Assembly: GCF_025558485.1 (NCBI RefSeq)
Contig: NZ_CP102930.1
Span: 620,001 to 684,000 of the forward strand
DNA length: 64,000 bases
DNA from: Bdellovibrio bacteriovorus
GTDB taxonomy: Bacteria; Bdellovibrionota; Bdellovibrionia; Bdellovibrionales; Bdellovibrionaceae
Reading direction: 5' to 3'
Shown: in pieces, positions 16,963 to 25,703 of the stretch
Numbering within the stretch: the stretch's first letter is position 1
Layout of the letters: each line of letters opens with the position of its first letter
Position numbers and translations under genes: made by a program
The notes under the pieces: generated by a model
What the model was told of the DNA's origin: nothing
What the model saw: the letters and a program-made list of their open reading frames with translations, nothing else
Database searches by the model: none

Positions 16963-19683
16963 TTACTTCTTCGCCTTGCGAGTGACTACTTTTTTGACAC
17001 CCAGGGCGCTGGCCTTCTCTTTTGCAGAGGCTGCCTTCTTCAACTCGGGCTTTTTAGGAGCCACCTTTTCACCCGATACTTTTGCGGCCTTGGCTTTCGG
17101 AGCAGCTTTCGCCTTCTTCCCTTTGCCTTTGACCGGACCCTTTTCATTGATCAAAGCCACGGCTTGCTCAAGCGTCACCGTGTCCGGGGTTGCCCCCTCT
17201 GGCAAAGACGCATTGACCTTGCCGGACTTGATGTAAGGACCATAAGGACCGTTGAAGACCTGAATCGCATCACCCGTTTCTGGATGCGCCCCCAGTTCTT
17301 TCAATGGAGCTGCACGGCCACGGCCTTTTTTAGGTTGCGCCAGCATTTCCAAAGCTTTTTCCAAAGTGATATTGAAGATACTTTCGCCCTTCGGAATAGA
17401 ACGATAGTCCCCGTCATGAACCACGAACGGACCAAAACGTCCCAAGCCCGCTTTAATATCCTTGCCCGTACCCGGATGAGTTCCCAAAGTTTTTGGCAAA
17501 GACAGAAGGCTTAACGCCATCGCCAGATCCACTTGTTCTGGCTGAGTGCCCGGAGGCAGCGACGCACGTTTCGGTTTGTCGTCTTCCGGAGTCACATCAC
17601 CCAATTGCACGTATGGCCCATAGCGGCCATTCAGAACATACACTGGCAGGTCGGTCTCTGGATCATTCCCCAAAGAGTCCGCTCCGTTAATTTTTTGATC
17701 AATTAATTTTTCAGCAATTTCCGGAGTGATATCCGCCGGAGATTCATTATCCGGCAAAGACGCACTGACATCTTCACCGTCGCGCTGAGTGGTCACATAG
17801 GCACCGTAACGACCGACATGGAATTTGTATTTATCCATGCCTTCCAAAGTCATAGTTCGCGCTTCATTCGGATCAATCTTGTCACCTTGATTGTCCACCA
17901 AAGCACGCAAACCTTTTGGACCTTTGTAAATGGAAGCCAGATAACTTTCCCAGTCCAATTCGCCATCCGCGATATTATCCAGGCTTTGTTCCATTTCAGA
18001 AGTGAATCCCAGATCCACGTACTGAGACAAATACTGACTAAGCAATTTGGACACAATCATCGCTGTGAACGTCGGCACCAGCGCCGTTCCGTTTTTACGA
18101 ACATAGCCACGGTCAATGATAGTCCCGATAACAGAGGCGTACGTGGAAGGACGACCAATGCCCTCTTTTTCCATTGTCTGGACAAGGCTGGCCTCGGTGT
18201 ATCGAGCCGGTGGTTTGGTTTCATGGGAAGTCGGATCCAACTTCGCGCATTTCACAGCGTCTTTAACCACCAACGCTGGCAAACGCACTTCACGTTCAGC
18301 CAAATCTGCTTCTGGATCATCACTGCCTTCCACGTAGGCTCTCAAGAAGCCCGGGAATTCAATGGTCATACCGGAAGCCCCAAACAACGCCTCACCCACG
18401 GTGATCTTCGCACTAACTTGCTTCTGGCGAGCATCCACCATCTGGGACGCAATCGTACGTTTCCAGATCAGGTCATACAGACGGAACTGAGTTCCCGTAA
18501 GCCCCGTTTCATCCGGGTCCATAAACTGATTACCGGCAGGACGAATCGCTTCGTGGGCCTCTTGTGCGCCTTTGACTTTTTTAGCGGCGTAATTGCGCGG
18601 CTGCGGAGTCAGATATTCTTTTCCGTACTTGCTTTCGATACAATCACGAGAAGCTGTAATCGCCTCATTAGACAGGAAGGTGGAGTCCGTACGCATATAG
18701 GTGATGAAACCCTGTTCGTACAATTTCTGTGCGACCTGCATGGTTTCACGGGAACTTAATCCCAGCTTTCTATTGGATTCCTGTTGCAAAGTGGAAGTGA
18801 TAAACGGTGGAGCCGGTTTACGGAAGGTTGGTTTTTCCTCGACATCCGTCACCTGCCAGTTGCCGGATTTCAAATCTAGGGACAACTTGCCTGCTGTTTT
18901 TTCATCCAGAACCAGAACGTCTTTACCTGCTGTCAACTGACCCGTCAGACCATCAAAGTCCTTACCAGTTGCCACACGTTGGTTTTTATATTGTTGCAGA
19001 CGGGATTCAAAGTTCACACCGTCTTTGCTCAGTTCTGCAAGCACGCCCCAGTAAGAGGACTTTTTAAAGCGCACGCGCTCTAGTTCTCTTTCCACGATCA
19101 GGCGCACGGCCACGGACTGCACACGACCTGCAGAAAGACCGTAGGCCACTTTTTTCCAAAGCAGCGGAGAAATCGTGTAACCCACCAAACGATCCAATAC
19201 ACGACGCGCTTCCTGAGCACGCACCAGATTGAAGTCAATCTCTCGCGTGTCTTTCAAGGCTTTTTGAATCGCGTCTTTGGTGATCTCATGGAACACCATG
19301 CGCTTGGTTGGAACTTTTGGTTTTAACACTTCCAACAAATGCCAGCTGATAGATTCTCCTTCGCGGTCTTCATCCGTCGCGAGATACAGCTCTGAGGCAT
19401 CTTCAAGTTTGTCTTTCAGATTCTTAACGACTTTGGTTTTGTCTTTGGGAACACAGTACAAAGGTTCAAAGTTCTTATCGACGTTGACACCCAACTGGGC
19501 CCATTTTTCTTTTTTGACCTTTTCAGGGATATCTTTGGCGGATTGAGGCAGATCGCGGATGTGTCCCATGCAGGATTCCACGACATAATCTTTACCCAGG
19601 AACTTACGGATGGTCTTGGCCTTCGTGGGAGACTCCACGATGACTAACTTAATACCGTCTGATGCGTCGCTTTTTTTTGCCAT
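16963..19683 (-). CDS. topA: DNA topoisomerase I
   Basis: Type IA topoisomerase that relaxes negative supercoils. The TOPRIM domain is at the N-terminus (VESPTKAKTIRKFLG, then DEDREGESISWHL). The active-site Tyr is in FITYMRTDS, about residue 327. The C-terminal part has several glycine-rich repeat units (GRYGPYVQLGD, GRFGPFVVHDG, GPYGPYIKSG) in place of the E. coli zinc fingers. The last 50 residues are a Lys/Ala-rich tail. At 906 residues it is a normal length for this architecture. Confidence 0.96.
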   Translation of the reverse strand: MAKKSDASDGIKLVIVESPTKAKTIRKFLGKDYVVESCMGHIRDLPQSAKDIPEKVKKEKWAQLGVNVDKNFEPLYCVPKDKTKVVKNLKDKLEDASELYLATDEDREGESISWHLLEVLKPKVPTKRMVFHEITKDAIQKALKDTREIDFNLVRAQEARRVLDRLVGYTISPLLWKKVAYGLSAGRVQSVAVRLIVERELERVRFKKSSYWGVLAELSKDGVNFESRLQQYKNQRVATGKDFDGLTGQLTAGKDVLVLDEKTAGKLSLDLKSGNWQVTDVEEKPTFRKPAPPFITSTLQQESNRKLGLSSRETMQVAQKLYEQGFITYMRTDSTFLSNEAITASRDCIESKYGKEYLTPQPRNYAAKKVKGAQEAHEAIRPAGNQFMDPDETGLTGTQFRLYDLIWKRTIASQMVDARQKQVSAKITVGEALFGASGMTIEFPGFLRAYVEGSDDPEADLAEREVRLPALVVKDAVKCAKLDPTSHETKPPARYTEASLVQTMEKEGIGRPSTYASVIGTIIDRGYVRKNGTALVPTFTAMIVSKLLSQYLSQYVDLGFTSEMEQSLDNIADGELDWESYLASIYKGPKGLRALVDNQGDKIDPNEARTMTLEGMDKYKFHVGRYGAYVTTQRDGEDVSASLPDNESPADITPEIAEKLIDQKINGADSLGNDPETDLPVYVLNGRYGPYVQLGDVTPEDDKPKRASLPPGTQPEQVDLAMALSLLSLPKTLGTHPGTGKDIKAGLGRFGPFVVHDGDYRSIPKGESIFNITLEKALEMLAQPKKGRGRAAPLKELGAHPETGDAIQVFNGPYGPYIKSGKVNASLPEGATPDTVTLEQAVALINEKGPVKGKGKKAKAAPKAKAAKVSGEKVAPKKPELKKAASAKEKASALGVKKVVTRKAKK

Positions 19684-19740
19684 GACTCAAGCCCTTCGTC
19701 TAGGAGCCGTCATCAAGATGAGAAGCTGTAGCGGCCCCTA

Positions 19741-19746
19741 TATAAT
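19741..19746 (+). promoter_or_regulatory. Candidate -10 element between topA and the HAD gene
   Basis: A perfect TATAAT lies in the 160-base divergent gap, 99 bases before the chosen HAD start. No good -35 hexamer is found at the usual distance, so this is a weak call. Confidence 0.3.
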
Positions 19747-19844
19747 AGACAAAACATGAAGGTGAATGTCTTCGGGCGCAAGTCTAAACTTTGACGAGCC
19801 ATATCAACTTAGACCTTGGCTCGATGTCCAGCTATACTGCGGAA

Positions 19845-20630
19845 ATGAAAAATGCCTCTGAATTCTCAAGCCCGTTGCGCTTTTTGCTGACTGATATCGA
19901 CGACACTTTGACTGACGAAGGACAGTTGGGGCCAGAGGCCTATGAAGCCCTATGGGCCCTTCATCGTGCGGGGATTCACGTCATCCCCGTAACAGGACGC
20001 CCAGCTGGCTGGTGTGAAATGATCGCCCGCGTCTGGCCCGTCAGCGGCATTGTCGGAGAAAACGGCGGCTTCTACTTCCGCTATCACAACAAAACCATGC
20101 AGCGCCATTTTTTCTTTGATGAAAAAACTCAAAAAGAAAATCGCACAAAACTTCAGCAGCTTGAAAAAGAAATTCTGCAAAAGGTTCCGGGCTGCGATCT
20201 GGCCAGTGATCAGTTCTGCCGCTTGATGGATCTGGCCATCGACTTCTGCGAAGACGTTCCGGCCCTGCCGAAATCCGAAGTGCAAAAGATCGTGGACATC
20301 TTCCATCAGCATGGCGCTCAAGCCAAAGTCAGCTCCATTCACGTCAACGGCTGGTTCGGCAGCTATGACAAACTGACCATGTCATTAAGATTCCTGGAAA
20401 AAGAATTCGGCGTGACTGCGGAAGAAGCCAAAAAAGTCTGCGGCTTCTCGGGCGATTCCCCGAATGATGAACCTATGTTCACTTATTTCCCGCACAGTTT
20501 CGCGGTCGCGAACATTCAGAATTTTATTGATCAGATAAAAAACAAACCCACCTATGTCTCCAAAGACCGAGGTGGGTTGGGCTTTACAGAAATCGCCAAA
20601 GCGATTTTAAAAAGTCACACGAAGACCTAA
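19845..20630 (+). CDS. HAD-IIB family phosphatase
   Basis: Motif I is FLLTDIDDTLTDEG near the N-terminus, and the late motif is GFSGDSPNDEPMF with the two aspartates. GENGGFYF and the large cap region place it with the HAD-IIB (Cof, sucrose-6-phosphate phosphatase, mannosyl-3-phosphoglycerate phosphatase) group. The substrate is probably a phosphosugar but cannot be read. Starts at TTG 19791, ATG 19824 and ATG 19845 are all in frame; I chose the last for its nearby GGA, but the choice is not firm. A palindromic repeat begins four bases after the stop. Confidence 0.85.
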   Translation: MKNASEFSSPLRFLLTDIDDTLTDEGQLGPEAYEALWALHRAGIHVIPVTGRPAGWCEMIARVWPVSGIVGENGGFYFRYHNKTMQRHFFFDEKTQKENRTKLQQLEKEILQKVPGCDLASDQFCRLMDLAIDFCEDVPALPKSEVQKIVDIFHQHGAQAKVSSIHVNGWFGSYDKLTMSLRFLEKEFGVTAEEAKKVCGFSGDSPNDEPMFTYFPHSFAVANIQNFIDQIKNKPTYVSKDRGGLGFTEIAKAILKSHTKT

Positions 20631-20634
20631 AACC

Positions 20635-20705
20635 AGGTACGGACTTACTTCTGGTAGCAATAGCGCGTCTAACGCTGCTGCACTACCAAAAGTAAGTCCG
20701 TACCT
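20635..20705. repeat. 71-bp palindromic intergenic element
   Basis: The arms 20635-20657 and 20683-20705 are inverted copies with 22 of 23 bases matching (AGGTACGGACTTACT, then C or T, then TGGTAG). They surround a partly paired G/C-rich loop. Single arms of the same family are at 7431 and, as a variant, at 13. Like the copy after cutA it begins at the stop codon of the gene before it. The form is that of a REP-like element. It could also end transcripts from both sides, though it lacks a T run. Confidence 0.85.
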
Positions 20706-20711
20706 TTTGGA

Positions 20712-21158
20712 TTAGCGGAGTTCTACTTTTCCTTCTTTGGAGAAGGGGATTCTGAAGAATGAGAGCTTTGCATCGCCTTCGATGCGATAGCTCACTTCAC
20801 GGGCCATCAGGATACTGCCGATATTACCCAGCAATGCCGTGTATTTCACAGGCAGCGGAACCTCGACCTTTGCCGACTGTTTTGCTGGAACCGTCACTGG
20901 CTTTTCGGTTTTGGCTTCCGTCAGCTCTTTGCCAGACAAGAAGACCTTGTAGGTGATTTCATCCACCTTAATGTCGCGCTCATTAGGATTTTCCACGTCG
21001 ATCACAAACACCAGCGTTGTTCCGACCAGATCCGCATCTTTGGCATAGACCTCGTGCAACTGAACTTTGGGTTCTTCTTTATAGCCCAGCAGGCTGGCAC
21101 AGCCCAACCCACTGACCGCCATCCATCCTGTCATCACAAGTGCCAAAACAGACTTCAT
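20712..21158 (-). CDS. LEA14/WHy-domain lipoprotein
   Basis: A lipoprotein signal has its lipobox at GLGC (Cys about 20). The rest is one LEA type 2 / WHy domain, with the usual ENPNERDIKVDEITYKV region and the hydrophobic strand pattern. The domain occurs in stress proteins of plants and bacteria. The ATG follows directly after the pmbA stop with AGGTG upstream, so it is the third gene of the tldD-pmbA operon. Confidence 0.83.
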   Translation of the reverse strand: MKSVLALVMTGWMAVSGLGCASLLGYKEEPKVQLHEVYAKDADLVGTTLVFVIDVENPNERDIKVDEITYKVFLSGKELTEAKTEKPVTVPAKQSAKVEVPLPVKYTALLGNIGSILMAREVSYRIEGDAKLSFFRIPFSKEGKVELR

Positions 21159-22502
21159 CTAGGCACCTGCAAAGCTTAAGGATTTAATCAGCACATCCGG
21201 ACAAATAAAGGAACTGCCCGGCTTGTTATATTCGTTCCCCATCGCTTCGATTTCACGAAGTAGATCCAGAACATTCCCTGACATCACAAACTGATCCACA
21301 GGTGCGATCTTTTTGCCATTTTCATACAGGAAACCTTCTGCGGGCATCGAGAAGTCACCAGTGGATTCTTTAAAACCCGCATGCAATCCGCCAGAGAACT
21401 CTGTCAAATACACAACTTTATCGTGAGAGGACAACAATTCCTGCAATGACTGTTCCCCCTTGGCCACCACAAGATTTGTCGGTCCAATCGCCTGCTGTGA
21501 AGCCGGACTGCGACGGGCATGTGCGGTGTGCGGCAGGTTCATTTTCTTTGCATATTCCAAGTTGGAAAGGAAGTTTTTCAGAACACCTTTTTCAAACAGA
21601 ACCGTTTTCTGCGAAGCTGCACCTTCATCATCAAAAGGACGTACCGCAGTTCCGCGTGTTTCAAATGGATCATCCAGAAGTTCAAACTTTTCGCTGGCAA
21701 TTTTTTGTCCCAGCTTGCCCTGGAACAGGGATTTCCCCTCGTGAACCTCTTTGGCAGAGAAGTACTGATAAATCATCTGTAACACCATCGGGAATTCGTC
21801 ACGGCTGATCACAACCGCATAATTTCCTGTCGGCAGCTTCTGGGCGCCCAAGCGGGAAACGGCTTTATCCACACCGTCATGCGCCACTTTTTCCGCGTTA
21901 ATATCCGCGAAGTTGCGCGCAAAGAATCCTTCGCCGCCCATTTTGGAGCTTTCGCCCTCTTTTGCCAGCGGATACGCATAGCCGGAATAATAACTCTGTT
22001 TGAATTCCTGATCCAGGCCCTCAGAATTTAGCACACGCTTAAAGCTGACATTTTCACTGAATCCGGAATAAGGAACCGCCGTAATGCGCGCATCCTTATC
22101 CAGACATTTTTCTTCCAGCAAACGTGCGACTTCCAATTTCTTATCCATCGCCACGGTTTCTGTTTTAAACAGACCCTCCATCACCTTCACAGACTGTGGC
22201 TTTACCAGCTCCACCGCTGCGGCATCACCACTTTGCACAGTTTTGGCGTTGTTCAAGGCCTCCACATAAGTGCGCAGCAACGATTCTTCAGAAAGATTTT
22301 CGGTATAGGCATACCCCTGACTGGCCCCCAAAATCACACGCAGACCGGCCATTTGGGATTGCGTGGATTCAAAGGATTCCAGTTTCTTTTTGGAATAACC
22401 AATGCTCAGGCTTTCCCCGCCCGAGATCAGCATTTCCACTTTGGCGCCGTCGTGACGGGCTTTTTCAACAATTGTTTGGAAGGTTGTTTTAACTGTATCC
22501 AT
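21159..22502 (-). CDS. pmbA: TldE/PmbA family protein
   Basis: This is the non-catalytic partner of TldD. In E. coli the TldD/E pair matures microcin B17 and degrades CcdA. The C-terminal half has the family blocks SRDEFPMVLQM, DDPFETRGTAVRPFDDEG and FMSGNVLDLL-like (QFVMSGNVLDLLREI), and the HExxxH metal motif is absent as expected. The ATG overlaps the tldD stop (TAATG). The order tldD then pmbA in one operon is common outside enterobacteria. Confidence 0.93.
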   Translation of the reverse strand: MDTVKTTFQTIVEKARHDGAKVEMLISGGESLSIGYSKKKLESFESTQSQMAGLRVILGASQGYAYTENLSEESLLRTYVEALNNAKTVQSGDAAAVELVKPQSVKVMEGLFKTETVAMDKKLEVARLLEEKCLDKDARITAVPYSGFSENVSFKRVLNSEGLDQEFKQSYYSGYAYPLAKEGESSKMGGEGFFARNFADINAEKVAHDGVDKAVSRLGAQKLPTGNYAVVISRDEFPMVLQMIYQYFSAKEVHEGKSLFQGKLGQKIASEKFELLDDPFETRGTAVRPFDDEGAASQKTVLFEKGVLKNFLSNLEYAKKMNLPHTAHARRSPASQQAIGPTNLVVAKGEQSLQELLSSHDKVVYLTEFSGGLHAGFKESTGDFSMPAEGFLYENGKKIAPVDQFVMSGNVLDLLREIEAMGNEYNKPGSSFICPDVLIKSLSFAGA

Positions 22503-23890
22503 TATTTTGCTCTCCCCCCAACCATCAGGCTGGAAACAAGAATCTGTGGCTGCCCCACGGCTGCCGGGATGCTACCACTGACAGACCCGCACATACCGCG
22601 TGCCAATTTTAGATCATCAGAAACCTTAGTGATCTTACCCAAAGTGTCGATACCACGACCAATCAGGCAGGCCCCTTTTACAGGTTCTTCGATACGACCA
22701 TTACGAATGATGTAGGCTTCACCCACCTGGAAATTGTAGTCACCTGTTCCCGGGTTCACGGAACCACCACCCATTTTTTTGGCGTAAAGGCCGTAATCCA
22801 CGTCGCGGATCATGTCTTCAAACTTATCCTTACCCGCAGCAATAAACGTGTTACGCATACGGGATGCCGGAGCATATTTATACGACTGACGGCGTCCGCT
22901 GCCAGTAATATCATAGCCCGTCTGACGAGCGCCCATTTCATCCACAATATAGGATTTCAAAACACCATTTTCAATCAATGTGGTTTTTTTGGTTCTATTT
23001 CCCTCGTCGTCCATATTCAGGGAGCCCCAGCCGTTTTCGATGGTGCCATCGTCAATGGCCGTCACACTTTCGTGTGCGATTTTCTGTCCCAGCTTCCCGC
23101 AAAAGACAGAGGCATCCTTTGCCACTGACGTTGTTTCCAGACCGTGGCCACAGGCTTCGTGGAAAATCACTCCACCAAAGGCATTATCAATCACCACCGG
23201 CATTTCACCTGCGGGTGCATAAGCTGCGGTCGTCAGCATCATCGCACGATCCACAGACTGTTCTGCCAGGGATTTCAAATCGATATTGTCATAGATTTCT
23301 GATGTTCCCATGTGACCTTCATCTTCACTGGCGCTTTCTTTCACGCCATTATGTTCAACAAAGGTCTGCATGCGAATACGTGTGTAAGCCCGTTCATCAT
23401 AGGCCATCAAACCACGGGAGTTGGCGATCTGCACACGCTGGAATTTTTCATTCAAGCCCGCATCCACCTGTGTCACCGCGGAATTGCGTGCACGGGACAC
23501 CTGATCAATCGTATTCAACCAGCGGAACTTGCGATCACGGTTCATTTCCCAAGGTTTTTCTCCGTAGGTGTGGATCGTATCGAAAGGCACCTGCAATAAA
23601 GGCATGGACTTGGACGCTGCTCCGGCCCCACGGCTCTGAGCCGCGTTCAACGCCGCCTTTACCAGACCGGTCTCTGACAAATCGTTGGTCGTCACATAGA
23701 CGATCTCATGACCAAAGAACAAACGAATACCCGCACCGTACAACTGGCCGACAATGGCCTGTTCGGGCTTGGAATTAAGAACACTCAATTGCGAGGAATA
23801 TGTATCTTCCAAAAAGATATCTGCGAAATCAGCACCTGTACTCAAAGCCGCATCCAGAGCTTTTGTCAGGATATGAGGTTGAACGATCAT
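22502..23890 (-). CDS. tldD: TldD family metalloprotease
   Basis: The catalytic subunit of TldD/E. The zinc motif HExxxH is present as HEACGH, followed by GLETTSVAKD. The C-terminal half has GYDITGSGRRQSYKYAP and RMRNTFIAAG, conserved in the family. Length (462) is normal. AAGGAGG precedes the ATG. It heads an operon with pmbA and the LEA14 lipoprotein. The complex unfolds and cuts small unstructured peptides; its target here is unknown. Confidence 0.95.
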   Translation of the reverse strand: MIVQPHILTKALDAALSTGADFADIFLEDTYSSQLSVLNSKPEQAIVGQLYGAGIRLFFGHEIVYVTTNDLSETGLVKAALNAAQSRGAGAASKSMPLLQVPFDTIHTYGEKPWEMNRDRKFRWLNTIDQVSRARNSAVTQVDAGLNEKFQRVQIANSRGLMAYDERAYTRIRMQTFVEHNGVKESASEDEGHMGTSEIYDNIDLKSLAEQSVDRAMMLTTAAYAPAGEMPVVIDNAFGGVIFHEACGHGLETTSVAKDASVFCGKLGQKIAHESVTAIDDGTIENGWGSLNMDDEGNRTKKTTLIENGVLKSYIVDEMGARQTGYDITGSGRRQSYKYAPASRMRNTFIAAGKDKFEDMIRDVDYGLYAKKMGGGSVNPGTGDYNFQVGEAYIIRNGRIEEPVKGACLIGRGIDTLGKITKVSDDLKLARGMCGSVSGSIPAAVGQPQILVSSLMVGGRAK

Positions 23891-24158
23891 GAGGACCTCC
23901 TTAAGAGCTTCAAGAGTATCCTACCTGAGCCCTCCTCCAAAGTGAAAAACCCCACAGGTCGTGTCATCACGCCCTGGAGTATCACCAGATAGATCTTTTA
24001 ATTTGGTCTCTTATGGAACAGGTCTTGAAGACTCTCTGCGCAGGAGTAATGAATGAGCTCTCAACTCAAATGAACCCCCTTCCAATGTCGAGTCCTTTGA
24101 CAAAGTGCCGACTATTGCCGGCAGGGTGATGAAATTTGAGGAATTGTAAGGAAATAGT

Positions 24159-25529
24159 ATGAACGTGCTTTCTGTGATTCTTGCGATCGCGATGCTGTCC
24201 GCCTCTGCCGGGGCCAGCACGCAGCCCTCTTTGACAGCAGACCAAGAGGCTCTGCTAACAGAGATTAAAACCAAAACCATCAGTCTGGTGGAAAAACAAA
24301 AAACCGAAGCAGAAAAGTTGCGCCGCTGCTTTGCCTTCATCAATTTGTGCGATGAAGACATCAAGTCCAAACTTCCCCTGATCCGCTCCGCCATCAAGCA
24401 GAAGTCAGAAGAATATCGCCTGCTTGTGGGACTTGCCAACGGCAAAACCGTAGCTGGCCAGGGGGTTTATACGACTGTGACCTCGGCCCGGTTGGGAATG
24501 ACCCTGCCCTTTGTGCGCTACGAAACCAGATTCGATCAGGATCAGTCCGAGCTGTCTCTGTTACGTCGTATCTATAAAGATGACCTTCAGGCCATTTCAG
24601 ACAAAGCCGAGCAAAAATATCTGAACTTTCCGAAAAGCCCTCGCTTTGATCCCACAGGCTACGTGATAGAAAATGAACTTAAACAGGCCGCAGAGTTTTA
24701 TCGTCTGCAAGCTTTCCTGATCATCCATCAGGTGCCGTTTGTGATTTATCTTCCCACCGACAAACCCACCGATCAGCAGGTGGCCAGCGCCATTGGCAAG
24801 TACATTGAACATGTTCAAAAAGCTCTGGGCGAACTTTACGACACCGAGAAAAATCCTCTGCTAAGTTTTTTGGTGTATGAACCAGTGGTCGCCAATGTCG
24901 TGGCCGGAAATCCGGTCAAGCAGCGCATGGTGCAACTGATGCTGATAAACCAGAAACACACTGTGGGCCTGAAAGCGTGGATCGAAAGAAACTCGCCAAG
25001 CATCAAGCTGGCAGCATTTTCAACTTGCTCGCTGGTTGCCGCTGTTTTACAGGCATGGCCGGTGTCTTTGGCCTGCGGCGGTACAGTGACGGCCATCACT
25101 GGGAAACAGCTTTATGATGATTATCACAAGATGAAAGACAATTTCGCCCTGTGGCTGACCGGGGCCCAAAGCCATACCGCCGTGAAAAATGCCGAAGCCC
25201 GTGTGATGTATTCCACTCTGGCCTTGTTCTTTGCCGGCCAGTCTGTCGGGAACACCATTGTGGCGATTGAAACCAGCTTGGTGGCAACACTCAGCTCCCT
25301 GCCGACCGTGGCAGCAGCCCGCTTTACCAGTTTAACGGCGTTAAGAGAAGGCGGTATCCGCTTTGCCTCAAGAACGATTGAAATGAAGGGCAAGGACCTG
25401 GGTGCCAGCTTGTTTGCGGCGTCCTACGCCAATGTGACAGACAAGGATTTGCACACGTCCCGCGAGGAACGAATCTTTACTTATAAGGATTTGTTGTTGT
25501 TGCAACAGACGGCTGAAAAACAGCCCTAG
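24159..25529 (+). CDS. Exported protein of unknown function
   Basis: A signal peptide ends near residue 19 (AGA). The mature part is largely helical. It has a Cys pair early on (RRCFAFINLC), and near residue 290 a hydrophobic stretch with two more Cys (FSTCSLVAAVLQAWPVSLAC cut at this point) that may cross or enter a membrane. AAGGAAATAGT precedes the ATG. I recognise no family. It ends in a strong terminator shared with the gene on the other strand. Confidence 0.8.
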   Translation: MNVLSVILAIAMLSASAGASTQPSLTADQEALLTEIKTKTISLVEKQKTEAEKLRRCFAFINLCDEDIKSKLPLIRSAIKQKSEEYRLLVGLANGKTVAGQGVYTTVTSARLGMTLPFVRYETRFDQDQSELSLLRRIYKDDLQAISDKAEQKYLNFPKSPRFDPTGYVIENELKQAAEFYRLQAFLIIHQVPFVIYLPTDKPTDQQVASAIGKYIEHVQKALGELYDTEKNPLLSFLVYEPVVANVVAGNPVKQRMVQLMLINQKHTVGLKAWIERNSPSIKLAAFSTCSLVAAVLQAWPVSLACGGTVTAITGKQLYDDYHKMKDNFALWLTGAQSHTAVKNAEARVMYSTLALFFAGQSVGNTIVAIETSLVATLSSLPTVAAARFTSLTALREGGIRFASRTIEMKGKDLGASLFAASYANVTDKDLHTSREERIFTYKDLLLLQQTAEKQP

Positions 25530-25552
25530 TGATTTCCGGTCGAATTTGAGAA

Positions 25553-25586
25553 TAAAAAAAGCGCCCTTCTACGGGGCGCTTTTTTA
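25553..25586. terminator. Bidirectional terminator
   Basis: AGCGCCC and GGGCGCT form the stem with A and T runs on either side. It can stop both the exported-protein gene and the 31-codon gene that converges on it. Confidence 0.9.
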
Positions 25587-25593
25587 GCAAAAC

Positions 25594-25689
25594 CTATTTA
25601 CGGATTTTTGCTCTGTACATACGCTTCTTGGTCAAGATGCGTTTTTTTCTAGCGCGGATACCTTTTCTGGATTTACCTTTTGCTGCCAT
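25594..25689 (-). CDS. 31-residue very basic peptide, ribosomal-protein-like
   Basis: A 31-codon reading frame begins at an ATG preceded by AAGGAG at eight bases, one of the best Shine-Dalgarno sequences here. The product has about 16 Lys/Arg residues, with short runs such as RARKKR and LTKKRMYRAKIRK. It lies 14 bases after the tex stop on the same strand and ends before a terminator. Composition and size recall tiny ribosomal proteins such as bTHX or the AURKAIP1/COX24 (bL38/mS38) group, but I cannot assign a family. Confidence 0.75.
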   Translation of the reverse strand: MAAKGKSRKGIRARKKRILTKKRMYRAKIRK

Positions 25690-25703
25690 TTTAGTTCTCC
25701 TTG

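Noticed and set aside
24095-24125. Sigma-54 promoter before the exported protein at 24159
   Set aside because: The sequence around GTGCCG...TTGCC lacks the required GG of the -24 element.
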